Source of the DNA: Rothia nasimurium
GTDB lineage: Bacteria; Actinomycetota; Actinomycetes; Actinomycetales; Micrococcaceae
Direction: 5' to 3'
Length of the DNA stretch: 64,000 bases
Assembly: GCF_928391935.1 (NCBI RefSeq)
Contig: NZ_CAKMTD010000009.1
Coordinates: 1-64,000, forward strand
Shown here: piece by piece, positions 35,362 to 43,908 of the stretch
Layout of the letters: every line of letters begins with the position of its first letter
Numbering within the stretch: position 1 is the first letter of the stretch
Translations under genes and position numbers: made by a program
Notes under the pieces: generated by a model
Database searches by the model: none
Seen by the model: only the letters and a program-made list of their open reading frames with translations
What the model was told of the DNA's origin: nothing

Positions 35362-36975
35362 GTGGCGACCCGCATCCTCAAGGGTCTAGCCACCCTCGCC
35401 TACACCCTGGTTCTGGCCGCCTGTTCTGCGGCCGGGGCCGGGGTGCCCGGCAGCTCCACCGATACGGCCGACTCCCGTTTAAAGGTGGTGACCTCAACCC
35501 CCATCCTGGCTGATTTAGCGTCAGCTGTAGCGGGCGACCGGGCCCAGGCAACCTCCCTGGTCCCGGCAGGGGCAGACCCCCACACCTACGAGCCCTCCCT
35601 GCGGGATGTGCGCGATGTTGCCTACGCTGATCTCGCCTTCACCAATGGCCTGCTGCTGGAGCAGCAAAAACTGGTTCGCACGGTGGAGTCCAATCTTCCG
35701 GCAGGGGCGGTGTCTGTAGCGGTGGCCGAAGAGATTGAAGGCTACGGGGGCACCCTAATCCCTATCGTTGAGGACGCAGCCCTGGATTCAATCTGGCTGG
35801 GCCTTCGCACCTCGGGCGCCCCCCGGGACCGCGAGCTAGCCCGGGATTCATCGGTGGTTTTCCGGGCCACCCGGGCTGAGGGCCCGGGCCAGCTAGCGGC
35901 CTTTATCACCGGCACCTTTGGGGCCGTTGAGATGGTGGCAGATTCCCAGGCGGACGGGGGCCAGGCGGCTGGTTCCCTGGGCTCAACAGAGTTGCCCCTC
36001 CAGGCACATACCCACCTGTCCTGGGCATATACCCAACCCGGTATATACCAGTTGGAGCTTGAAGCCCAGGCACTCACCCCCGATGGGCACCCCCTAGAGG
36101 GGCTCCACCCCGTCCCAGCCACCACCGTCCACTTTGCGGTCGGAACCGCCCCCGACGAGCTTGCCACCCGCCTAGAGCAAAAGACCGGCCAGCCCGTCAC
36201 CATCCTGGACGCAGGCCACGCCGACCTCACCGCCCAGCTCGACACCGGCCGCCTGGTCATCCGCACAGACTCTGGTGGGCAGGTCACCGAATATGACCCG
36301 GCCACCACCGTCATTGCGGTTCCCTCCCGCACCCTGCAGGAACTGCCCGCCGGGCCCCAGTACCGCTTCCTCGGCAAGCCCGGCAGCCAAATCTACCTGC
36401 TGGCCCAGGCCGTGCTAGGCAAGCACGTCCACGGGGAAATCGACCCCCACATCTGGCACTCGGTTCCCAACGCCATGGCCGCCGCCCAGCTCATGCGTGA
36501 CACCTTCACCGCCGCCGACCCGGCCGGGGCCGCCACCTACCGGGCCAACACCGCCACCCTCATGGAGGAGCTCACCCGCACCGACCAAGAGCTCCACTCC
36601 ATCTACGGGCGGCTGAGCGACAGCCAGAAAAACCTCATCACCACCCACGACGGCTACCGCTACCTGGCAGCCACCTACGGGCTGACCATCGCCGGGTACG
36701 TCTCCCCCGGCGCCGGGGTAGAACCCAGCATCCAGCAGCGCGAGCGCCTGCGCCGCACCATCGACGACCTGGCAGTGCCCGCCCTCTACGGCGAGCGCGG
36801 CTCCATGGCCCGGACGCCCGTGCTCAAGCAGGTGGGCGAAGAGGTGGGGGTGCGGGTGTGCGAGCTCTACTCTGATTCCCTCGACGCCGAGGCCCCCACC
36901 TATGCCCAGATGATGGTGACTAACGCGCAGACCATCGCTACCTGCGCCGCCCCAGCTTCCACGACCAGAAAGTAA
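35362..36975 (+). CDS. Metal-binding lipoprotein of an anchored-repeat ABC transporter, with inserted repeat halves
   Basis: A 537-residue ZnuA-like substrate-binding lipoprotein. The lipobox LAAC is at 18-21. The N-lobe has the metal ligand H74 in DPHTYEP. Residues 140-261 resemble the second half of a wall-repeat module (SIWLGLRT, HTHLSWAYTQPGIYQLEL, FAVG), and 285-350 the first half (GHADLTAQLDTG, GSQIYLLAQ). The C-lobe follows with GEIDPHIWHS (H363), TTHDGYRYLA and CELYSDSLD. The family carries such an insertion; the order second half then first half is a permutation of the usual module. It starts with GTG 3 bp after the previous stop. Confidence 0.88.
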   Translation: MATRILKGLATLAYTLVLAACSAAGAGVPGSSTDTADSRLKVVTSTPILADLASAVAGDRAQATSLVPAGADPHTYEPSLRDVRDVAYADLAFTNGLLLEQQKLVRTVESNLPAGAVSVAVAEEIEGYGGTLIPIVEDAALDSIWLGLRTSGAPRDRELARDSSVVFRATRAEGPGQLAAFITGTFGAVEMVADSQADGGQAAGSLGSTELPLQAHTHLSWAYTQPGIYQLELEAQALTPDGHPLEGLHPVPATTVHFAVGTAPDELATRLEQKTGQPVTILDAGHADLTAQLDTGRLVIRTDSGGQVTEYDPATTVIAVPSRTLQELPAGPQYRFLGKPGSQIYLLAQAVLGKHVHGEIDPHIWHSVPNAMAAAQLMRDTFTAADPAGAATYRANTATLMEELTRTDQELHSIYGRLSDSQKNLITTHDGYRYLAATYGLTIAGYVSPGAGVEPSIQQRERLRRTIDDLAVPALYGERGSMARTPVLKQVGEEVGVRVCELYSDSLDAEAPTYAQMMVTNAQTIATCAAPASTTRK

Positions 36976-36980
36976 TACCT

Positions 36981-38033
36981 ATGCCTACTCTTTTCCGAAC
37001 CCGTTCTGCCCTGGCCCTGGCGGCCCTCCTCTTGACTGGCCCTACCCTCCTTGCCCCCGGCCCTGCGGCCTTTGCGACGGAGGAGAATAAGAGCGCCGAA
37101 GAGCGTGCCCTGGAGCAGACCCTTTCGCCCGATGAGCCTGTGGTGACCGGCCAGCATGAGATTGCTGCCGGGCATGTGGATATGGGCCCGGCCTTTGTGG
37201 AGGGCTCCTGGGAGCTGATGTTCCGTGATGATTCGACGGCCGAGCCGGTCTGGCGTGACCCTGCTGACGTGGTGCTGCGCGGTGACGATACTGCCCTGAT
37301 GGCTGTGCCGGATGATTCCCGTTATTCCTTTGTGCAGGCGGCCCCCGGGGAGCAGGTCTATGTGATTCCCCAGACCGAGATGGCCGGGGTGGTTTGGCCT
37401 GGCTGGAACACCCAGAATCCCCAGGTGGTGGAGCGCCTGGGCCGGGGTGTTACCTTTACCCTTGAGGGAGTTGAGGGCCCCGGCGGGTTCTCCATGTACC
37501 TAGAGAACGGCACCTTTGGGGCGCCGGAGGTGCTCTGGACTTCTGACACCACCGACCCGCAGGACATCTTTGTTGACCCCAATGTGCACACCCACGCCAA
37601 CTGGGTCTTCACCGCCCCCGGTGCCTACTACCTGACGGTGCGTGCCCACGCTGAGCTGGCCGATGGAACTGCCGTTAGTGACACTGCCCGTCTGCTCTTT
37701 GCGGTGGGTTCTTCGGTCACCAATGAGGAGGTCTTCGCTGGGGCCGCCGCCCTGGGTTCACCCGAGAGCGCCGAGGGCGGGCAGGACGCTACCGCCCCGG
37801 CCAGCCAGGACCCTGCAGCAACCGGGGAAGCCGCTGCCCCTGCGTCCGCCCCTGCCTCTTCCGCAAGCCAGGCTGCCTCTGATTCCGGGCAGGATTCTTC
37901 CACCCTGGGCACCCTCATGGTGGTGGGTGGAATTCTCCTGGTTGCGGGTGCCGGGCTGGGGGCTGTGCTCATGACCCGCCGCTCATCGGCCGCAAAGGCC
38001 CGGGCCTTCAAGCACTCCGGCGGGGGCCAGTAG
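36981..38033 (+). CDS. Membrane-anchored surface repeat protein
   Basis: A 350-residue protein. The signal peptide ends near AFA; one complete repeat module follows, starting GQHEIAAGHVDMGPAFVEG and including EQVYVIPQTEMAGVVWPGWNTQ and HTHANWVFTAPGAYYLTVR. An Ala/Ser/Pro-rich linker leads to a C-terminal membrane span (LMVVGGILLVAGAGLGAVLM) and a basic tail, with no sortase motif. It therefore stays in the membrane, probably next to the transporter. Its stop overlaps the ATPase start codon. Confidence 0.82.
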   Translation: MPTLFRTRSALALAALLLTGPTLLAPGPAAFATEENKSAEERALEQTLSPDEPVVTGQHEIAAGHVDMGPAFVEGSWELMFRDDSTAEPVWRDPADVVLRGDDTALMAVPDDSRYSFVQAAPGEQVYVIPQTEMAGVVWPGWNTQNPQVVERLGRGVTFTLEGVEGPGGFSMYLENGTFGAPEVLWTSDTTDPQDIFVDPNVHTHANWVFTAPGAYYLTVRAHAELADGTAVSDTARLLFAVGSSVTNEEVFAGAAALGSPESAEGGQDATAPASQDPAATGEAAAPASAPASSASQAASDSGQDSSTLGTLMVVGGILLVAGAGLGAVLMTRRSSAAKARAFKHSGGGQ

Positions 38034-38767
38034 TGACCTCCCCTGTTCTTTCTGTTGACCGGCTTACGGCAGGGTACCCGGGGCGGCCCGTCCTCACCGA
38101 CCTTTCCTTGACCCTAGAGGCGGGTGAGTTTGTGGGGCTTATCGGGGCCAACGGGGCTGGTAAAACCACCCTGCTACGCTCCATTTTGGGCCTTGTTCCC
38201 ACCAGTGGCGGGCGTATTGAGGTGCTGGGGGCGCCCCCGGCTAAGGCCCGGGGTCGCATTGGCTATGTGCCCCAGAAGCACCTCTTCCAGTGGGACTTCC
38301 CCATTACTGTTGAGCAGGCTGTTATGAGCGGACGCACCCGCGCCATCGGCTGGTTCCGCCGCCCCCGCCAGGCCGACTGGGAGGCCGTCTACTCCGCCCT
38401 AGCCCGCGCCGAACTGACCGGCCTCAAGGACCGGGTCGTCGGCGAACTATCCGGCGGGCAGAAGCAGCGGGTTCTTCTTGCCCGGGCCCTGGCGTCCAAT
38501 CCGCAGCTGCTCCTGCTCGATGAGCCTTTTACCGGTGTGGACGCCCCCACCCAGGATCTTTTGAACACCCTCTACCGGTCCCTCACCACTGACGGGCTCA
38601 CTATCCTCATGTCGACCCACGACATGATTGCCGCCCGCGCCTGGTGTACCCGCATTGTGGGCGTCCGCGGCAACCTGGCCGTAGATGCCCCCGCCCAACA
38701 ACACAGCGTCGAAGAACTCTACGCCTTCCTGCACGGCCAGCATGAAGGGTGTGAGCGAGCCCTATGA
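38033..38767 (+). CDS. ABC transporter ATPase of the anchored-repeat metal transporter
   Basis: A 244-residue ATPase with Walker A GANGAGKTTLL (about 38-48), the ABC signature LSGGQKQRVLLARALA (about 139-154), Walker B LLLLDEPFTG and the H-loop STHD. It powers uptake by the permease encoded directly after it, with overlapping stop and start. It begins with GTG at 38033, overlapping the previous stop by one base. Confidence 0.92.
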   Translation: MTSPVLSVDRLTAGYPGRPVLTDLSLTLEAGEFVGLIGANGAGKTTLLRSILGLVPTSGGRIEVLGAPPAKARGRIGYVPQKHLFQWDFPITVEQAVMSGRTRAIGWFRRPRQADWEAVYSALARAELTGLKDRVVGELSGGQKQRVLLARALASNPQLLLLDEPFTGVDAPTQDLLNTLYRSLTTDGLTILMSTHDMIAARAWCTRIVGVRGNLAVDAPAQQHSVEELYAFLHGQHEGCERAL

Positions 38768-39621
38768 TCACTCCTTACGAATTCATCCAAGACCTTTTCA
38801 ACCCCAACCTGGCTTTTCTGGCGCGGGCCCTGGGGGCTGTTGTGATTGCCTCGATTATTACCGGGGTGGTGGGCTGCCATGTGGTCATGCGCGGCATGGT
38901 TTTCATCGGCGACGCTGTTGCCCACTCGGTCTTTCCCGGCCTGGCGGTGGCCTTTGTGGTCGGGGGGTCCTTGGTGGTGGGCGGCCTCGTGGCCGGGGTG
39001 ATCACCGCGATTCTGGTGGCAATTTTTAGCCAGAACCAGAAACTCAAGGAGGATGCGGTGATCGGTATTTTCTTTGCCGGGTCCTTTGCCCTGGGTATCA
39101 CCATCATTTCCCTGGCGCCGGGGTATTCGGGGTCGGTGCAGGATTTCCTCTTCGGCTCTATTGTTGGTATTTCATCGGCGGACGTTGCCCAGGCTGCGGT
39201 GATTGCGGCGGTGCTACTTCTTGTGCTGGGCCTTTTCCATAAGGAGATTGTGGCTGTTTCCCTGGATAAGGAGAGCGCCAAGGCGGCGGGCCTGCCGGTG
39301 CTGGCCCTGGATATCCTGCTCTATGTGGTGGTGACGATTTCGGTGGTGATTTCCTTGCAGACCCTGGGTAATGTGCTGGTGCTGGCCTTGATTGTGGTTC
39401 CGGCAGCCAGTGCCCGCCTGGTCTGCCCTACCCTGGGGCGCATGATGGTTTTTGCCCCGGTCTTTGGGGCGGTGACCTCCACGGTGGGGCTGTACCTGTC
39501 CTGGGCCTTTAACCTGCCCACTGGTGGCGTTATTGTGCTGACCATGATTGCCGGGTTCCTGCTGACCTGGGCGGTCAGCCGGGTGCGGGCGGGTACCAGG
39601 CGCCCTGCCCTGGCCCCTTAA
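38764..39621 (+). CDS. ABC transporter permease of the anchored-repeat metal transporter
   Basis: A 285-residue permease of the ABC-3 (ZnuB/MntB) family. It has about eight hydrophobic segments, including the family pattern VVMRGMVFIGDAVAHSVFPG and QTLGNVLVLALIVVPAASAR. With the lipoprotein and ATPase it should import Zn2+ or Mn2+; the Zur-like box favours zinc. The ATG overlaps the ATPase stop by 4 bp. A terminator follows. Confidence 0.92.
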   Translation: MITPYEFIQDLFNPNLAFLARALGAVVIASIITGVVGCHVVMRGMVFIGDAVAHSVFPGLAVAFVVGGSLVVGGLVAGVITAILVAIFSQNQKLKEDAVIGIFFAGSFALGITIISLAPGYSGSVQDFLFGSIVGISSADVAQAAVIAAVLLLVLGLFHKEIVAVSLDKESAKAAGLPVLALDILLYVVVTISVVISLQTLGNVLVLALIVVPAASARLVCPTLGRMMVFAPVFGAVTSTVGLYLSWAFNLPTGGVIVLTMIAGFLLTWAVSRVRAGTRRPALAP

Positions 39622-39630
39622 AGCCGACAA

Positions 39631-39685
39631 GCCCCCGTCCTTGCTTTCCCCCAGCCAGGTGGCCGGGGTGGGAAGGGGCGGGGGC
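39631..39685 (+). terminator. Terminator of the metal-transport operon
   Basis: GC-rich stem gcccccgtcctt...aaggggcgggggc with an inner ccccagcc / ggccgggg stem, 10 bp after the permease stop. Confidence 0.65.
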
Positions 39686-39699
39686 AGATGGTTTAGCTC

Positions 39700-39762
39700 T
39701 TATGCGCGGGAGATAACGACCTTTACAGCCTTGTGGTCGGCTGCGTTGGCCTTGTAGGTGGC
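39700..39762 (-). pseudogene. Possible C-terminal gene remnant
   Basis: The leftward frame reads PATYKANAADHKAVKVVISRA followed by a stop at 39700-39702. The codon use and composition look like a real protein end, but an in-frame stop lies directly upstream and no longer coding region exists. I do not recognise the family. Confidence 0.3.
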
Positions 39763-39827
39763 GGGTCAGGGTGGGCCCCGCCTATGATGGACATACACAA
39801 AAATGCATTTCTGCAAGGAGTATTCCC

Positions 39828-40148
39828 ATGATTTTTATCGTTGTGAAGTACCAGATCAAGGACGGCGACCGCGAGGGCTTCCTCGCCGCCACCCGCGAGT
39901 TCACCGAGGCCACCCGCGCCGAGCCGGGCAACAAGTGGTTTGAATGGTCCCTAAGCGTCGAGGACCCCAACGAGGTCGTCCTGGTCGAAGCCTTTGACGA
40001 CGACGCCGCAGCCGCCCACGTCAACTCCGACCACTTCGCCCAGGGCCTGGAGGCCATGCGTCCTTGGCTGACCGCCACCCCCAAGATTGTCTCCCGCGTC
40101 ATTGACGGCGACGACTGGGACAAGATGGGCGAACTCCAGATCGACTAA
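39828..40148 (+). CDS. Antibiotic biosynthesis monooxygenase (ABM) domain protein, putative quinol monooxygenase
   Basis: A 106-residue dimeric alpha-beta barrel protein. MIFIVVKYQIKDGDREGF, the NKWFEWSLSVEDPNEVVLVE core and HVNSDHFAQG (with the typical H-x3-D/E-H pattern) are ABM features. Members oxidise quinols or degrade haem, or only bind small ligands. AAGGAG lies 8 nt before the ATG. The gene stands alone, and a large inverted repeat follows it. Confidence 0.8.
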   Translation: MIFIVVKYQIKDGDREGFLAATREFTEATRAEPGNKWFEWSLSVEDPNEVVLVEAFDDDAAAAHVNSDHFAQGLEAMRPWLTATPKIVSRVIDGDDWDKMGELQID

Positions 40149-40158
40149 CACCGCTCAC

Positions 40159-40222
40159 CAGTCTGTACTTAGTCCCACCGGTAGGTACCTCAGCACCTAC
40201 TTTTGGGTCTAAGTACAGACTG
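40159..40222. repeat. Nested inverted-repeat element, copy 1
   Basis: Perfect 14-bp outer arms cagtctgtacttag (40159-40172) and ctaagtacagactg (40209-40222), with an inner gtaggt / acctac stem. The stretch 40165-40207 recurs inverted at 53719-53762. It sits between the ABM gene and the nrtR-like gene and has no T-run, so it is a dispersed repeat or operator and not a typical terminator. Confidence 0.55.
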
Positions 40223-40331
40223 TCGCGTTTTGTCCTGCGGACGACACCAAAGTCCGCCCAGCTAGCCGTCTAGAATAGTAGGGAGCCTTTCGGGGCAGTT
40301 TGACTTTATCTTGCACTAGACGGGGAGCCAC

Positions 40332-41165
40332 ATGACCAGCCACCACACCGGCCACGACCACCACGACGCGCACCTGGACGCCGACCACGCCTCCGTTTCC
40401 CTGGCGGTTTCCACGGTGATCCTGGCCCTGCGTCGCAAGGAGGGCCAGGCCCATCACTCCCTCTGGCTCCCCCTCGTCCGTCGCCTCCGCGAACCCTATA
40501 AGGGCCAGTGGGCCCTACCCGGTGGACCCCTCCAGCCCGACATGTCCCTCGAAGAAGCAGCTGGTTACACCCTCCAGCGGGCAACCGGGCTCGTCCCGGG
40601 CTACCTGGAACAGCTCTACGCTTTTGGCGACGTGCACCGCACCCCGGACTACAAAATCATGCGTGAGGGTGGCTCCCTGCCCGTCCCCACCGAGGAAGAC
40701 ACCCACGAGCGGGTAGTGTCAGTGATTTACTGGGCCTCCATTCCGCAGACCGAGGTGAACCGCACCCGCGTCCACGAGAACATCCGCTGGTTCCCCATCG
40801 ACGAGCTGCCTATCCTGGCCTTTGACCACAACGAAATCGTGGAATACGCCCTCTACCGCCTGCAGAACAAGGTGGAGTACTCCCGCATTGCCCACTCCTT
40901 CCTGGGTGAAGAGTTCACCCTGGCCCAGCTGCGGGAGGTCTACGAGGCGATTCTGGGGCGCACCCTGGACCCGGCTAACTTCCGCCGCCAGATTGCAGCG
41001 TCCAAGTCCATTATCGACACCGGCCGCCGGGTTGAGGGCACCCGCCACCGCCCGCCCCGCCTCTACCGCTACAACCACTCTCAGGCTTTCGCCGACCAGG
41101 GCCCGCTGGGCATGTACCGAGAGGCAGCCTACCGGGCTGAAACTTCCCACACTGACCAGCCTTAA
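40332..41165 (+). CDS. nrtR: NrtR-like Nudix-related transcriptional regulator
   Basis: A 277-residue protein. A His/Asp-rich start precedes a Nudix fold whose catalytic box is degenerate: GGPLQPDMSLEEAAGYTLQRATG lacks the REUXEE glutamates. The C-terminal winged helix has FTLAQLREVYEAILGRTLDP and FRRQIAASKSIIDTGRR. NrtR proteins sense ADP-ribose or related nucleotides and control NAD metabolism. No NAD gene lies beside it here, so its targets are elsewhere. Confidence 0.82.
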   Translation: MTSHHTGHDHHDAHLDADHASVSLAVSTVILALRRKEGQAHHSLWLPLVRRLREPYKGQWALPGGPLQPDMSLEEAAGYTLQRATGLVPGYLEQLYAFGDVHRTPDYKIMREGGSLPVPTEEDTHERVVSVIYWASIPQTEVNRTRVHENIRWFPIDELPILAFDHNEIVEYALYRLQNKVEYSRIAHSFLGEEFTLAQLREVYEAILGRTLDPANFRRQIAASKSIIDTGRRVEGTRHRPPRLYRYNHSQAFADQGPLGMYREAAYRAETSHTDQP

Positions 41166-41185
41166 TACCTTCTAAGTATGCACGC

Positions 41186-41220
41186 AGGGGCCGCTCCCAC
41201 CAACCGGTGGGGCGGCCCCT
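41186..41220. terminator. Terminator between convergent genes
   Basis: Stem aggggccgc-tcccacc / ggtgggg-cggcccct around a 4-nt loop, between the nrtR-like gene and the leftward lipoprotein gene. Confidence 0.75.
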
Positions 41221-41270
41221 CATATTTGTGCGGACGTCCGGCCCCGCCCCAGCTTGACAGGGGGACGGTT

Positions 41271-42386
41271 TTAGCCGTTACTGGATGATTCGCCTTGGCC
41301 GTCCCCGGGGGCAGGCTCGGCGGGGTTAGATGCCCCGGTGTCGCCCTGGCTTGGGTTGACCGATTCGCGGGTAGCTTCTTCAGTCGGGGCTGGCGGGGTC
41401 GTGGGTTCTGGCTGGGCCGACGTCGGGGCGGGGGCCTCTTCAGTGGCGGGCTGCTGCGGTTCTTCGACTACTGCCTCGTGAGGCTGTTCCTCAGCGGCGC
41501 CGTCCTGCCCCTCCCCTTCGGGCTGCTTGTTGTCTTGTTCTTGTTTCTCGCGCTCTTCGCGTTCGCGGCGTTCCTTGTCGGCTTCTTCTGCGAGGTCAAA
41601 GACTATTTTCTTGCTGTCAACAAGCCTGTTGAGGGTGTCAACCTGGTTTTTGACGGAGTGGGTTCCGGCGATGACGGCCAGGAGGGGCTCGTCAGCGTTG
41701 CCTTCGTAGCTCTTGAGTTTGTCGGTGAGTTCTCGGGCGGCGTCCAGGGGGCCTTTCAGGTCGAGGCCCTGGGCGGTGTTGAGGTCTTTGGTGATGCGGT
41801 CGAGGCGGGCAGGGATGGTGCAGTCGACGGTGCGGCTGTAGAGGCCGGCTTGTTGGTGGTCGGCTTCTGTGTGGGCTGCGCTGATGGCTTCTTGGTCGAG
41901 CCCGCTGACGGCGGTGGAGGGCACGGCGTATCCGGCGCGGGCCATCTCGGCTGCGAGGATGGACCCGTCCGCGAGGGTGACGCTGGCGGTGACCTGTATG
42001 GGGGCCTTGTCGTCGGTCTCTTCGCCGGTGCCTATGGCTGGGTCGTAGGTGAGGATGACGGGGGCTCCAACGGGCAGGAGCTTAACCATATGCCCCTTGG
42101 CTTCTGGGTACAGGCATTTTTGTTCGTCGCTACCCTCGAATTCTTGCGGGGTGATGGCACCGAGCAGGTCTACCTGGACGGTCTTGCCGTAGCGGTCGAC
42201 TTCTACGGTGTTGGAGTCGACGACGCGGATGACTCGGGCGGCGTCGGTGCCTTTACTGCTGGTGGTAGTGGTGGATGTTGAGGTGGGGGTTTCGGCGGCG
42301 TCGTCGCCACCGAAGAGGCCGCAGCCGCTGAGGGCTAGGGTACCTGCCATGAGGGTGGCGACGAGGGGTGTGCGGGATGGGCGCAT
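41271..42386 (-). CDS. Lipoprotein with a degenerate thermonuclease-like (SNase) domain
   Basis: A 371-residue lipoprotein with lipobox LALSGC (cysteine at about 22), then a Thr/Ser linker. Residues 50-170 follow the staphylococcal nuclease plan: RVIRVVDSNTVEVD, VDLLGAITPQEFEGSDEQKC and AEMARAGYAVP. The catalytic DGDT is DSNT and the RLIGIDTPE motif is altered, so nuclease activity is doubtful. A helical part (170-280) and a Glu/Pro/Ala-rich tail follow. The role is unknown; binding at the outer membrane face is an inference. Confidence 0.65.
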   Translation of the reverse strand: MRPSRTPLVATLMAGTLALSGCGLFGGDDAAETPTSTSTTTTSSKGTDAARVIRVVDSNTVEVDRYGKTVQVDLLGAITPQEFEGSDEQKCLYPEAKGHMVKLLPVGAPVILTYDPAIGTGEETDDKAPIQVTASVTLADGSILAAEMARAGYAVPSTAVSGLDQEAISAAHTEADHQQAGLYSRTVDCTIPARLDRITKDLNTAQGLDLKGPLDAARELTDKLKSYEGNADEPLLAVIAGTHSVKNQVDTLNRLVDSKKIVFDLAEEADKERREREEREKQEQDNKQPEGEGQDGAAEEQPHEAVVEEPQQPATEEAPAPTSAQPEPTTPPAPTEEATRESVNPSQGDTGASNPAEPAPGDGQGESSSNG

Positions 42387-42500
42387 AGGGGGTGCTCCTT
42401 GGTTGTCTGCACATCATCATAGCCAGTTTGGGGGGCAGGGTCACAGTGTTTCGTGGTGCTTTACGGCTAGTTGTGGCGCCGAGGTGGGGTGGGTACGGCA

Positions 42501-42547
42501 AAGCCGGGCAGGTGCCCTGAGTGGTGTCAGGACGCCCTACCCGGCTT
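42501..42547 (-). terminator. Terminator of sodA
   Basis: Arms aagccgggcagg and ccctacccggctt around a 20-nt loop, 30 bp past the sodA stop. Confidence 0.6.
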
Positions 42548-42576
42548 ACGTCTGCGAGATCAGGTGGGTGTGAGGT

Positions 42577-43209
42577 TTATGCCTCGGGGATGATCAGGCC
42601 CTTGGTCTGGGAGACTGCGCGGTCGAAGCGGGCTGCGACGTCTTCCCAGTTAACGATGTTCCAGAAGGCCTTGACGTAGTCGCCCTTGACGTTCTGGTAG
42701 TCCAGGTAGAAGGCGTGCTCCCACATGTCCAGCTGCAGGACGGGGATCAGGGCGACGGAGATGTTGCCCTGCTGGTCGTAGAGCTGCTCGATGACGAGGC
42801 GCTTACCGACGGTGTCCCAGGCCAGGATGGCCCAGCCGGAGCCCTGGATGGTGAGGGCTACGTTTTCGAAGTGGGCGCGGAAGCCGTCGAAGGAGCCGAA
42901 GTCGTTGTCGATTGCTGCTGCCAGTTCACCGACGGGCTTGTCGCCGCCCTCGGGTGAGAGGTTCTTCCAGAAGATGGAGTGGTTGGTGTGGCCGCCGAGG
43001 TTGAAGGCGAGGTCCTTGGAGAGCTTGCCGATGTTGGCGAAGTCGCCCTTTTCGCGGGCTTCTTCCATCTTTTCGAGGGCAGTGTTGGCGCCGCCGACGT
43101 AGGTGGCGTGGTGCTTGGAGTGGTGCAGCTCCATGATGCGGGCTGAGATGTGGGGTTCAAGTGCTGCGTAGTCGTAGTCGAGTTCCGGCAGAACGTACTT
43201 TTCTGACAT
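42577..43209 (-). CDS. sodA: Manganese/iron superoxide dismutase
   Basis: A 210-residue enzyme that converts superoxide to oxygen and hydrogen peroxide in the cytoplasm. The metal ligands are visible: His in [14 protein letters not shown], His in [10 protein letters not shown], and Asp and His in [12 protein letters not shown]. The GGHTNH pattern and [10 protein letters not shown] favour manganese or cambialistic use. AAAGGA lies before the ATG at 43209. The 699-bp gap upstream is unusual and described separately. Confidence 0.95.
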   Translation of the reverse strand: MSEKYVLPELDYDYAALEPHISARIMELHHSKHHATYVGGANTALEKMEEAREKGDFANIGKLSKDLAFNLGGHTNHSIFWKNLSPEGGDKPVGELAAAIDNDFGSFDGFRAHFENVALTIQGSGWAILAWDTVGKRLVIEQLYDQQGNISVALIPVLQLDMWEHAFYLDYQNVKGDYVKAFWNIVNWEDVAARFDRAVSQTKGLIIPEA

Positions 43210-43368
43210 GGTTAGTCCTTTCGTTGAAGGCCCCGTCTTCGGGTCTTTCTGGGTTTAACTCTACACACTGGGGCGCATCAGGTCACGGGAGGTTACCTGA
43301 TAAGTCCCCTTGTTTTGCCACGGGCAAAACGGGGTGGGTGGGTAGGGTCAGGACGCCCCCGCCCCGGG

Positions 43369-43876
43369 TTATGCACAGCTTTCCACTTAAACCTTGGGAA
43401 AGTTATCCACAGGTGGGGATAAATCTGGGGATATTCGAATTACACGGGTGGGAGTTTCGAGTCTAGCCCCTGGTGTGCCCCCGATAATGAAGCTCTTTTC
43501 GATGGGGAGGTTCGAAAATACACGGGTGTTGTTCGAAAATAACACGGGTGTCACTTATCCACCGCTGTGGATAAAACCTGTGGATAAGCCCCTTTAAAGG
43601 GGGTAATCCACCTATCTTGAAGCTCTTTTCAGGCAGTTTACCCACACCCACCCCATCTTTTCCCCGCTTTAAGTGGAAATTGTTCACAGAGTTATCCACA
43701 GGTGAGGATAAACCCGCAGTCAGCCCCACCGCCGAAGCCCTTGAAAGCCGAGTATGGGCGTCCTGACCCCCCATTTTGACCGCCAGATAAGCCCACATGC
43801 GCTCATGCACCGCTTTTGGCACCTGTCTTTAAAAGAAACAGGACTTATCCACGCTGTGGATAAGTCCTGTGCATAA
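43369..43876. promoter_or_regulatory. DnaA-box cluster in the sodA-deacetylase gap
   Basis: Within 508 bp, boxes fit TTWTNCACA at 43369-43377 (+), 43403-43411 (+), 43566-43574 (-), 43579-43587 (-), 43692-43700 (+), 43855-43863 (-) and 43868-43876 (-). Near-matches lie at 43555-43563 and 43845-43853. Five are the exact strong box ttatccaca. Pairs face each other across short gaps. No dnaA or dnaN lies near, so this is not the usual oriC setting. Confidence 0.7.
43434..43550 (+). repeat. Three iteron-like direct repeats
   Basis: ttcgaa-(t/aaat)-(a)-acacgggtg at 43434-43450, 43511-43528 and 43532-43550, all in the same direction and lying among the DnaA boxes. A second short repeat, tgaagctcttttc, occurs near 43488 and 43618 in the same gap. 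Confidence 0.65.
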
Positions 43877-43908
43877 CTCCTGTGTATCGCCCCAAGAAGA
43901 CTCAGGTC

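Noticed and set aside
43210..43908. The chromosomal oriC
   Set aside because: dnaA, dnaN, rpmH and related genes are absent, so I report only a DnaA-box cluster.
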